Below are positions 1 through 7,100 of a DNA stretch of 12,020 nucleotides, one piece after another. The notes below the pieces were generated by a model. It was not told where the DNA came from. It was given only the letters and a program-made list of their open reading frames with translations, and did not search any database. The first letter of the stretch is position 1, and every line of letters starts with the position of its first letter. A program made the position numbers and the translations under genes. Source of the DNA: Treponema sp. (GTDB lineage Bacteria > Spirochaetota > Spirochaetia > Treponematales > Treponemataceae); assembly GCA_016297415.1 (NCBI GenBank), contig JAEDGQ010000059.1:1-12020 (forward strand), given 5' to 3'.

Positions 1-170
1 AGATTTTCTTCAACAGCCTGAGCATTTACAGCGTCAGGTGTAAAGTCATCTCGAGAAATAACAGTCCAGCCAGAATCTTTCAACATCTGATCAATTTTTA
101 CACGAGCTTTCTGTTCTGGTAAAAGTGAATCAAAATCATATGTACTATGGTGTATCTTGTATTCAGCCAT
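1..170 (-). CDS. Type I restriction enzyme R subunit-like protein, N-terminus only (runs off left edge)
   Basis: An open frame starts at an ATG (170-168) and continues without a stop to the window edge, giving 56 codons that begin MAEYKIHHSTYDF. The stretch LLPEQKARVKIDQMLKDSGW, followed by TVISRDDF and NAQAVEENL, matches from memory the N-terminus of HsdR/DEAD-helicase restriction subunits. Those usually read EQKAR.KID..L..AGW.V..RD, then AVEE, before a PD-(D/E)XK nuclease domain and a helicase motor. Neither domain is visible here because the gene is cut off. A GGGAAGA purine run about 7 bases before the ATG can serve as ribosome binding site. It follows the Fic gene on the same strand after a gap of about 207 bases and probably has its own promoter, since two TATAAT hexamers lie at 217-212 and 206-201. 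Fic genes often sit inside type I restriction loci, which supports the call. A solitary helicase of the same family remains possible. Confidence 0.7.
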   Translation of the reverse strand, partial: MAEYKIHHSTYDFDSLLPEQKARVKIDQMLKDSGWTVISRDDFTPDAVNAQAVEEN

Positions 171-377
171 AATAATCTTCCCGTCTTCACATAGTTAAAT
201 ATTATAGGAAGATTATAGTATATAACTCTGCATTTTTGTAGATAAAGACAATGTAAGCAAGCCGAGCTTGGTCGTGATACAACGGCGAAACGTTGGGCGG
301 GGGAGTGAGAAAAAGAACGAAACATAAGCCATCACTTTGTCTGAAAGCCATTTTGTCCGGGATTTCAAGAAGACAGT
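171..377. other. Intergenic region between fic and the HsdR-like gene
   Basis: No convincing gene or terminator was found. The hsdR-proximal part (195-240) is AT-rich and carries two TATAAT hexamers in the leftward direction, but no good -35 box at the usual distance, so a promoter is only suggested. The middle (about 255-305) is markedly GC-richer and contains a small hairpin, AACG/CGTT around GCGAAA, near 282-295. Short open frames cross the region on the minus strand. They lack a ribosome binding site and overlap the end of fic, so they are not called. Confidence 0.5.
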
Positions 378-1433
378 TTACTTCTGAACCCAAACATAAC
401 CAGTTGCAGGGCCAGCACCAATCTTCTGAATCAATCCTTCACTAAGTAAATCAGCTAAAGCTCTTTCAACCGTTTTTGTACTGATGTCAGGACACTTTTC
501 AAGAATTTCCTTTTTGTTTATTTTTCCAATTGTATTTTGTATTAGATGTTTAACTCGTTCAGGTTTTGAAATTTTTTCAGAAGAAAGATATTTAACTCTG
601 GATTCAAATTCGTTGGATGCTTTTATTAAAATTCCAAGATAGTATTTTACAAAAGGCATATAAAGATTATTACTTTCATGCCATCCAGTTGAACAATCCT
701 GCAATGCTTCGTAATAAGTTTCTTTTGCATTTTCAATCAGCATTTCAAGACTGATATATTTTCCAACAATAAATCCTGCCCGGTAATATAAAAGCAAAGT
801 CAAAAGACGGCTCATTCTTCCATTGCCGTCTTCAAAAGGGTGTATACACAAAAAATCCAAAATAAACATTGGAATCAAAAGAAGTTTGTCTGTTTTATTA
901 TCATTCCAGGCTTCTAAAAATGAATTACACATATGTCTCATGACTTCTTCTGTTTCAAAAGCTGGAACTGGAGCAAATCTTATTTTCTGAATCCCGTTTG
1001 AATCTGTTTCTGCAATTATGTTGTCGCTAGATTTATATTTTCCACCATACCCTGAACTTTTATTGTAAGTGTACAAATCTCTGTGCAGCTGCTGAATAAT
1101 ACTTGGTGCAGGTGAAATATAATCATAACTTTCATGAATCGTATTTAGGACATCTCGATAACCAGAAATTTCTTCTTCGTTTCTATTTTTTGGTTCAGAC
1201 TTCTGATTCATCAATTCTTTAAGACGTTTATCTGTTGTAAAAATGCCTTCAATTCTGTTTGATGACCTGGTACTCTGTATTTTTGCAATTTCAACTAAAG
1301 TTTTTAATTCGTCTTTCTTGGCTTCAACAAATAGCTGCTGTCGTCCTTTATGTTCGTAAATTATACCTAACAACTGAACAATTTCTGGTGTAAGTAATTT
1401 TTTTGCGTTTTCGTTATATTCAAATTTATGCAT
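378..1433 (-). CDS. Fic-family protein (probable AMP transferase) with N-terminal inhibitory motif and C-terminal winged helix
   Basis: The 351-residue product carries the Fic signature HPFEDGNGR at residues 198-206. H198 would be the catalytic base, D202 the metal ligand, and GNGR the phosphate-binding loop. The family typically transfers AMP from ATP to hydroxyl side chains of target proteins. Residues 58-63 (SNRIEG) fit the inhibitory (S/T)xxxE(G/N) motif, with E62 expected to block ATP binding, so this is a class II, self-inhibited Fic. Residues 125-135 (KSSGYGGKYKS) resemble the substrate-positioning flap. Residues about 288-348 look like a winged helix-turn-helix (INKKEILEKCPDISTKTVERAL, then a GYVWV wing). 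This architecture is common in stand-alone bacterial Fic proteins of about 350-380 residues. The start is supported by AGAGG seven bases upstream. The gene lies downstream of a palindromic operator/promoter and upstream of an HsdR-like gene. The target is unknown. No signal peptide or membrane segment is seen. Confidence 0.93.
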   Translation of the reverse strand: MHKFEYNENAKKLLTPEIVQLLGIIYEHKGRQQLFVEAKKDELKTLVEIAKIQSTRSSNRIEGIFTTDKRLKELMNQKSEPKNRNEEEISGYRDVLNTIHESYDYISPAPSIIQQLHRDLYTYNKSSGYGGKYKSSDNIIAETDSNGIQKIRFAPVPAFETEEVMRHMCNSFLEAWNDNKTDKLLLIPMFILDFLCIHPFEDGNGRMSRLLTLLLYYRAGFIVGKYISLEMLIENAKETYYEALQDCSTGWHESNNLYMPFVKYYLGILIKASNEFESRVKYLSSEKISKPERVKHLIQNTIGKINKKEILEKCPDISTKTVERALADLLSEGLIQKIGAGPATGYVWVQK

Positions 1434-1442
1434 AATTTACCT

Positions 1443-1525
1443 CTTGTTATCTACCCCAAAAGTATTTTATCTATGTCATTTACTATAAAATGACATAGAT
1501 AACAAGTAAATTGGCATAGATTTAC
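1443..1525 (-). promoter_or_regulatory. fic promoter inside a perfect 15-bp palindrome, with extra half-sites (probable operator)
   Basis: A perfect inverted repeat, TTATCTATGTCATTT at 1467-1481 and AAATGACATAGATAA at 1488-1502, is separated by six bases. Reading leftward those six bases are TATAGT, a good -10 box. TTTACT at 1510-1505 lies exactly 17 bases upstream as a weak -35. Transcription would start near 1475, about 42 bases before fic. The half-site text recurs: CTTGTTATCTA at 1443-1453 is the exact inverse of TAGATAACAAG at 1496-1506, and GGCATAGAT appears at 1513-1521. Another inverted pair, GTAAAT/ATTTAC, spans 1506-1525. A palindrome straddling the -10 box is the classical arrangement for a dimeric repressor. 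The winged helix of the Fic protein itself is an obvious candidate binder, but that is inference. Confidence 0.7.
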
Positions 1526-1677
1526 GTTTTAAGCAATTCCAAATCTTTGCTGATTTTCTGAACATCTTCTTTAGAGAGATTTAGTTCTCCAAGTTCTAAT
1601 TTTGCAATTCGTTTGTTCTTGAGAATCTGACTTTTCTTTTTGCCTTTTTCTTGAAGAAAAATCAATAATGGCATCAT
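1522..1677 (-). CDS. Small unrecognised ORF (51 aa), possibly the tail of a decayed gene
   Basis: A frame of 51 codons runs from ATG (1677-1675; a second ATG follows directly) to TAA (1524-1522). It begins MMPLLIFLQEKGKKKSQILK and ends in a charged helix-like tail, SKEDVQKISKDLELLKT. The frame stays open a further 14 codons or so upstream to a TAA near 1717, but there is no good start or ribosome binding site there. Before the ATG pair only a weak AGAG is present. The tail resembles the amphipathic C-terminal ends of longer proteins rather than a free-standing one, so it may be the remnant of a larger gene. I do not recognise the family. The stop lies within the far edge of the fic operator region. 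Confidence 0.3.
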   Translation of the reverse strand: MMPLLIFLQEKGKKKSQILKNKRIAKLELGELNLSKEDVQKISKDLELLKT

Positions 1678-1875
1678 TAATTCTCTGGATATGAAGGGGA
1701 GTTCGTGGGCTTACGCAAGGAACCTGCTGAAAAAAAGGCTTCTGCGCTTCGCTTGTGCAGAATTATTTTCCTTACGGAACCCTTGCTCCCCATTTTTCCA
1801 GCCCTCACAGACTGAGATACTCTGGCTATAAAATGAAACCTTAAAAAGAGAATATTCCTGCTTACAGCTTGGCTC
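1678..1875. other. Intergenic region downstream of proA
   Basis: This stretch contains the proA terminator hairpin (1730-1762). Two loosely inverted patches flank it, GCAAGGAACC at 1715-1724 and GGAACCCTTGC near 1779-1789. Apart from these no gene or RNA is recognised. Confidence 0.4.
1730..1762 (-). terminator. Probable rho-independent terminator of proA
   Basis: Read leftward, TTCTGCAC (from 1762) pairs with GCGCAGAA (ending 1740) apart from one A-C mismatch, around a seven-base AAGCGAA loop. GCC and a run of seven Ts (1736-1730) follow. It lies 114 bases past the proA stop in the right orientation and separates proA from the small ORF and fic. Confidence 0.7.
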
Positions 1876-3129
1876 TTATCTTACCTGTCCGTCGCCGTCG
1901 ATTAAGTATTTTGTTGTTGTGAGGGCTTTGATTCCCATTGGTCCCCGGGCGTGAAGTTTCTGTGTGGAAATACCAAGTTCTGCACCAAAGCCAAATTCTC
2001 CGCCGTCTGTAAACCGTGTTGAAGCATTTACATAAACACAGGCAGCATCAATTTTTGCCTGGAACAGGCGGGCGTGACTTCTGTCATTTGTTACGATACA
2101 TTCAGAATGTTTTGTGTTATGGCTGTTAATAAATTCAACAGCTTCATCCAGTCCGCTTACAGTCTTAACTGCGCAGATAAAATCCAGGAATTCATAGCCA
2201 AAGTCTTCTTCTGAGGCTTTTTTCACATCTGAAGATTTCAGCGGTTCAACAATTTTAAAGGCCTTCTGATCACATCTAAGTTCAACTTTTCCCGCAAATT
2301 TTCTGACCAGCTGAGGCATAAAGTCTGCCGCAATTTTTTCGTTTACAACAATACATTCAATGGCATTGCAGGCACCAGGACGCTGAGTTTTTCCATTCCA
2401 GGCAATATTAAGGGCCATTTCAATATCTGCGCTTTCATCAACATAAAGATGGCATACACCGGCTCCAGTCTGAATTACAGGCACCTTTGCTTTTTCCACA
2501 ACCATATTAATAAGCTTTGCTCCACCCCGGGGAAGAGCCACATCAACTTTTCCAACGGCAGTAAGAATTTCTTCAACTTCGTCATGGCTTTCGCAGGGAG
2601 CAAGTTCAATAGCACCGGAAATACCACCGCACAAATCAAGTCCTTCTTTAATTGCAGCAACAAGTGCTTTGTTTGAGTTAAGGGCAGAAGAAGAACCACG
2701 CAAAAGAATGGCATTTCCAGATTTGTATGCCAGGGCAAATGCATCAGCAGTAACATTTGGCCGGCTTTCGTAGATAATGGCAACAACACCAAGAGGCACC
2801 CGAACCTGACGGATAGTCATACCTTGAGGAGTTTTCCAGCCGGCAGTTTCTTCACCAACAGGGTCAGTCTGACCTGCAATAATTTTTATAGAATCAATGA
2901 TTGAATTAATTTTTTTTTCATCAAGGGCAAGGCGTTCCACAAGACTTTCACTCATACTTTTTGAACGGGCAGCAGCACAGTCTTTTTCATTTGCAGCAAG
3001 AATAGCACTGCGGTTTTTTTCAATTGATATTCCAACGGCTTCCAGTGCAGCATTTTTTTCTTCCGCAGACTGAAGTGAAAGTTTATCTGAAGCTTCCCGA
3101 AGTGAAGCAGTAATTGAAGCAATGTCCAT
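1876..3129 (-). CDS. proA: Gamma-glutamyl phosphate reductase (glutamate-5-semialdehyde dehydrogenase)
   Basis: The enzyme reduces gamma-glutamyl phosphate to glutamate-5-semialdehyde with NADPH, the second step of proline synthesis in the cytosol. The product has 417 residues, the usual ProA length, and aligns from end to end by eye. YESRPNVTADAF (120-131) followed by KSGNAILLRG is the nucleotide-binding core. TQRPGACNAIE holds the catalytic cysteine, C254. The C-terminal signature FGFGAELGISTQKLHARGPM is intact and is followed by GIKALTTTKY. The start is supported by AGAGAGG about six bases before the ATG at 3129. The partner kinase gene proB is not adjacent: upstream is an unrelated gene closed off by a strong terminator, so proA is probably transcribed alone. 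A possible promoter lies in the AT-rich 3140-3175 segment, without clear boxes. Nothing suggests damage. Confidence 0.98.
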   Translation of the reverse strand: MDIASITASLREASDKLSLQSAEEKNAALEAVGISIEKNRSAILAANEKDCAAARSKSMSESLVERLALDEKKINSIIDSIKIIAGQTDPVGEETAGWKTPQGMTIRQVRVPLGVVAIIYESRPNVTADAFALAYKSGNAILLRGSSSALNSNKALVAAIKEGLDLCGGISGAIELAPCESHDEVEEILTAVGKVDVALPRGGAKLINMVVEKAKVPVIQTGAGVCHLYVDESADIEMALNIAWNGKTQRPGACNAIECIVVNEKIAADFMPQLVRKFAGKVELRCDQKAFKIVEPLKSSDVKKASEEDFGYEFLDFICAVKTVSGLDEAVEFINSHNTKHSECIVTNDRSHARLFQAKIDAACVYVNASTRFTDGGEFGFGAELGISTQKLHARGPMGIKALTTTKYLIDGDGQVR

Positions 3130-3175
3130 TCTGAACCTCTCTTAATGATTTAAAAAATATACCCAAAATCCGGAC

Positions 3176-3236
3176 AAAAAAAAGGGGATGTCCAAAAAGT
3201 TCAACTTGCGGTCATTACTTATTGGACAGCCCCTCT
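3176..3236 (-). terminator. Long-loop terminator hairpin; copy 1 of a dispersed repeat
   Basis: Read leftward, GGGGCTGTCCAA (3233-3222) pairs with TTGGACATCCCC (3195-3184) with one internal mismatch, enclosing a loop of about 26 bases. Eight Ts (3183-3176) follow. It lies just after the stop of the 178-residue gene and ahead of proA, so it should terminate the former. The loop contains the odd palindrome AAGTTCAACTT and the text GGTCATTACTTA. Both recur in the same + strand order at 11941-12004, which shows a dispersed repeat and not a chance terminator. Confidence 0.8.
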
Positions 3237-3247
3237 GTTTATATAGG

Positions 3248-3784
3248 CTAGTAATTTGCCAGGAAGTAAACTGCAATCAGAATAATTGCACGGCATTTTT
3301 CGTTGGAAAAATCTGCGTGTTCAGGCATGTTCTGAATATACCACCAGAAAATACCGAATTCAGGGTCAATGCGAAGTGCATAACTTTCAAATTCAGGTTC
3401 TTTAGACTGAGGTCCAAACATAAGGTAAACAACATCAGAGAGAATCTGACTGAAGCGGGCATATTCGTCTGCATATTTGCCGTCTTCTGCATAAGCACAG
3501 AACTGTTCCAGATTGTAAAGAACCTGTTCCTTTACGGCTTCGTCGGTTTTTTCAACCCATGTTTTCTGAATCAGAAGAGTAAGGTTTTTCTTAAAAGAAG
3601 CAATAAGTTTAGAATCGTCTGTTCCCTCCAGAACTTCTGCAAATACATCCTGGGCATTGAACAGTCCCGAAATTACAGTTGCCAGTCTGTTGATTTCTGC
3701 AACATCTGTAGCATTAATGAATTCAGGTACAGCTTCGATTACTTTTGGTTCAACGAATTCGCTAATTAAATCAGTTTTTGTCAT
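3248..3784 (-). CDS. Conserved-looking protein of unknown function (178 aa)
   Basis: The frame starts at ATG (3784-3782) and stops at TAG (3250-3248). A TTG two codons upstream is possible, but the promoter lies so close that ATG is preferred. The product is acidic and mostly helical in appearance, with no signal peptide. The C-terminal third is rich in aromatics (PEFGIFWWYIQNMPEH), and the last 14 residues are hydrophobic (RAIILIAVYFLANY), which could be a buried helix or a membrane tail. No catalytic motif or known domain is recognised. Codon use matches the neighbours, and a promoter and strong terminator flank it, so it is very likely a real single-gene unit. It is divergent from purL, and a shared role cannot be inferred from that alone. 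No Shine-Dalgarno sequence precedes the start. Confidence 0.8.
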   Translation of the reverse strand: MTKTDLISEFVEPKVIEAVPEFINATDVAEINRLATVISGLFNAQDVFAEVLEGTDDSKLIASFKKNLTLLIQKTWVEKTDEAVKEQVLYNLEQFCAYAEDGKYADEYARFSQILSDVVYLMFGPQSKEPEFESYALRIDPEFGIFWWYIQNMPEHADFSNEKCRAIILIAVYFLANY

Positions 3785-3820
3785 GGGCAAAGTTTATAAT
3801 TTTTCTTTAACCTTGTTCAA
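3785..3820 (-). promoter_or_regulatory. Sigma-70-type promoter abutting the start codon of the 178-aa gene
   Basis: Leftward, TTGAAC (3820-3815), a 16-base spacer and TATAAA (3798-3793) are followed by only eight bases before the ATG at 3784. The expected transcription start is within about three bases of the start codon, so the mRNA would have almost no leader. This fits the lack of a ribosome binding site. Confidence 0.6.
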
Positions 3821-3826
3821 GTCCAA

Positions 3827-3921
3827 AGGGGCGCCTGCCCCTCGCTGCAGCCGGAACAGGTTCCGTCTTCCGCTACCCCCTCTAACGGGGACACCCCGTA
3901 ACGCCCCGTCTTCCGCCGGAA
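3827..3921. repeat. Cluster of four short perfect hairpins with an 11-bp direct repeat
   Basis: Four perfect inverted repeats follow one another: AGGGGC/GCCCCT (3827-3842), CGGAAC/GTTCCG (3852-3865), ACGGGG/CCCCGT (3885-3899) and TTCCG/CGGAA (3911-3921). Loops are 4, 2, 3 and 1 bases. CCGTCTTCCGC occurs twice, at 3863-3873 and 3906-3916. No T-run follows any of them in either direction, so they are not ordinary terminators. Function unknown. Confidence 0.6.
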
Positions 3922-4118
3922 AAAAATACAGTCGCCAAAAAAAAAGCGCTTAAACTTACAGGCAGACTGTACATAAATTGATGTAAAAAATCATAAGGAT
4001 TTTTGTTGAAGCTTAGCCCGGATTGTAAGGGCGGCGAAGCCGTTGGTAAGCAGCCTGCTGCGTCCAATGGAGCGGCAGCGGAACCCTGAAAAGCCGGTGG
4101 TGTAAGAGGGTTGCTCCG

Positions 4119-4153
4119 TTGAATTCACCCATATAAATCATTACAATATAAGA
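4119..4153 (+). promoter_or_regulatory. purL promoter lying directly on the start codon
   Basis: TTGAAT (4119-4124), a 17-base spacer and TACAAT (4142-4147) form a good sigma-70 promoter. Only six bases separate the -10 box from the ATG at 4154, so transcription would start at or next to the first codon. TATAAA (4132-4137) is an alternative -10 and would give a leader of about ten bases, also without a Shine-Dalgarno sequence. Confidence 0.6.
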
Positions 4154-7100
4154 ATGTTTCGTATTTATGTTGAACGCAAGCCTGGCTTCCAGAGTGAAGC
4201 ACAGAGCATCTTATCTGAAATCAATGGATTTTTGGGAATTTCCTCTGTAAAGGGAGTTCGTTACTTTAACCGCTATGACATTGAAAATACTTCTGAAGAC
4301 GTGTCTAAAATGGCAGCCCTCAGAATCTTTTCTGAACCACAGAGCGACAGTGTTGTTTACGAAGAAGTAAAAGCTGCTGAAGGTGAAACTGTAATTGTCT
4401 GGGAATATCTTCCCGGTCAGTACGACCAGCGGGCTGACTCTGCTGAACAGTGTCTTTCTCTTCTCCGGGAATCTATGAAAAACACTGCAAAAGTTGGAAC
4501 TGAACCTCCTCGTGTACGCTGTGCAAAAATGGTTATTCTTTCCGGGGCTGTAAGTGCTGATGAAGCTGCTAAAATTCAGAAGTACCTTATTAACCCTGTA
4601 GACAGCCGTCTTACTGACAGCACAATTCCTGAAACTCTGGAAATTAAGTCTGCCGTTCCTGGTGATGTTCCTGTTGTTGAAGGATTCATTAAATACGGCA
4701 AAAAGCAGCTGGATGAATACCGCAAATCTATGGGTCTTGCCATGGATCTGGCTGACATTCAGTTCCTGCAGAAATACTTTAAGTCTATTAAGCGTGATCC
4801 GACTGAAACAGAAATCCGGGTTCTGGATACTTACTGGTCTGACCACTGCCGTCATACAACTTTCAATACTGTTCTTAAGGACATTAAAATTGACAAAGGT
4901 TCTTATGCTAAACTTTTTAAGCAGTCTCTTGAAAACTACAAGGCAATGCACACTGATCTTTACGCAAAGCGTAAGGACAAGCCTATAACTTTAATGGACA
5001 TGGCAACTGTTGGCGGAAAATACCTCCGCAAACACGGCATGCTGGATGACATGGAAGTTTCTGAAGAAAACAACGCATGTTCAATCTTTATTGATGTTCA
5101 TTACACAACTGACAAAGATGGAAATCCTCTTCCAGAAGGAAAGGAAGAAGTTGAACAGTGGCTTCTTCAGTTCAAAAACGAAACACACAACCATCCTACA
5201 GAAATTGAACCTTTTGGTGGTGCAGCAACTTGTATTGGTGGTGCAATCCGTGACCCTCTTTCAGGCCGTTCATGGGTTTACCAGTCAATGCGTGTAACTG
5301 GTGCTGCTGATCCTACAGTTCCTCTTGAAGCAACTCTCCACGGAAAACTTCCACAGGTTAAGCTTTGCCGCGAAGCTGCTCAGGGATTCTCTTCTTATGG
5401 TAACCAGATTGGTCTTACTACTGGTCAGGTTACTGAAGTTTACCATCCTGGCTTTGTTGCAAAACGCATGGAACTTGGTGCTGTAATTGCAGCTTCTCCT
5501 TATGCAACTGTAATGCGGGAAACTCCTGAAGCCGGCGACATTATCATCCTTCTTGGTGGTGGTACTGGCCGCGATGGTATTGGTGGTGCTACAGGTTCTT
5601 CTAAGGTACATACAGAAAAATCTGTAACAACTGCTGCTGCAGAAGTTCAGAAAGGTAACGCCGTAGAAGAAAGAAAGATTCAGCGTCTGTTCCGCAGACC
5701 GGAAGTAAGCAAAATGATCCGCCGTTCCAACGACTTCGGTGCCGGTGGTGTTTCTGTTGCTGTTGGTGAACTTGCACCTGGTCTGGACATTAACCTTGAT
5801 GCTGTTCCAAAGAAATACGAAGGCCTTAACGGTACAGAACTTGCCATTTCTGAATCTCAGGAACGCATGGCTGTAGTTGTTCGTGCCGGTGATGCTGATA
5901 CTTTCATTAAATACTGTAATGAAGAAAACCTTAACGCAGTTGTTGTTGCAACTGTAACAGATAAAAACAAACTCACAATGAAGTGGCGGGGTCAGACAAT
6001 CGTTGACATTGACCGTTCCTTCCTTGACTCTGCCGGTGCTGAACACACTGCAAAGGCAGAAATCGAAAGTCCTGCTCCACGGGATGTTTCACCTCTCGTA
6101 GAACCTCTCGAAAGCGTAAAAGACGCTCTCGGTGACTGTGCTTATGCTACTGGCGAAAGTGCAGAAAATGTTCCAACAAAAAATCAGATTGAAAACGCAT
6201 TCATTGCAAATATTTCTGATCTTGCCTGCTGTTCTCAGCGTGGTCTTCAGGAACGCTTCGACGGCTCTATCGGTTCTTCAACTGTACTTTTCCCATTTGG
6301 CGGTAAATACCAGGGAACACCGGAATGTGCTATGTCTGCAAAAATTCCTGTAATCTCTCCTCGTGAAACATCAACTGTAAGCTTAATGTCTTACGGTTAC
6401 GATCCCCGTGTTGCAAACTGGTCTCCATGGCATGGTGCTCAGACAGCAGTTCTTTCTTCTCTTGCAAAAATCACTTGTATTGGTGGTAAAGCTACTACTG
6501 CAAGAATGTCTTATCAGGAATTCTTCGGACGCACTGTAGACAAGAAAACATGGGGTTATCCGACAGCTGCTCTCCTGGGATCTGTTGATGCTCAGCGGGA
6601 AATGGGTTGTGCTTCTATCGGTGGTAAAGACTCTATGTCTGGTACTTTCGAAAACCTTAATGTACCACATACTCTTGTTTCTTTTGCCGTTGCACACGAC
6701 GAAGCTAAAAATGTTCAGTCTGGTTCTTTCAAAAAAGGCGGAAGTCACCTTTATCTGGTAAAAGTTCCATATTCTGCAGAACTTGCTCCAGACTGGGATA
6801 CTTTCAAAAAGAACAGTGACGCTCTTTATGAAGCAAATAAAGCAGGAAAAATTCTTGCAATGTATCCTGTAGGTGCCGGCGGTATTGCTGAAGCTGTTAC
6901 AAAAATGGCTTTTGGTAACAGAGTCGGTGCACAGCTTACTTCAATTCCATCAAGTGCAACTGCTCTTGGTTTCCACCGCAATGTAAACGATACAATTGCT
7001 GATCTTTTTACACCTCTCTATGGTTCTATCATCGTAGAAACAGAAGATGACAAATTTGAAAATACAGCTGGTTTCGTAAATACAACTGTTACAAGAATCG

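Larger units (their letters stand above)
3791..4153. other. Divergent gene-free region with GC-rich hairpin cluster
   Basis: No gene, tRNA or riboswitch is recognised in these 363 bases. The part near the 178-aa gene (3826-3921) is far richer in G+C than the genes and consists of back-to-back hairpins (separate entry). An AT-rich middle (3922-4010) is followed by a second GC-richer patch (4014-4112). That patch has the tight hairpin CGGC-GAA-GCCG at 4032-4042 and the near-perfect inverted pair CAATGGAGC (4065-4073)/GCTCCGTTG (4113-4121); the latter overlaps the purL -35 box. The two promoters sit at the outer ends. Confidence 0.6.

Noticed and set aside
202..393. 63-residue frame on the minus strand overlapping the end of fic
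   Set aside because: It overlaps the fic coding sequence in another frame, has no ribosome binding site and lies mostly in an intergenic patch with hairpin content. It is probably a spurious frame.
3183..3236. Terminal inverted repeat of an insertion sequence
   Set aside because: Both copies are complete small hairpins next to stop codons and enclose no transposase. They fit a terminator-associated repeat better.
3880..3910. Integron attC-like site (TCTAACGGGG ... CCCCGTAACG), suggested because some treponemes carry integrons
   Set aside because: The flanking core sites do not fit the expected RYYYAAC/GTTRRRY pair, the stem is far too short, and no cassette genes or integrase are near.
4014..4112. 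tRNA or other structured RNA gene in the GC-rich patch before purL
   Set aside because: No T-loop (GTTCRANNC) or clover-leaf pairing was found on either strand.
3791..4153. Purine riboswitch or PurR-type control upstream of purL
   Set aside because: The predicted promoter abuts the start codon, leaving no leader for a riboswitch. I could not find the purine-aptamer core, and the hairpins lie upstream of the promoter.
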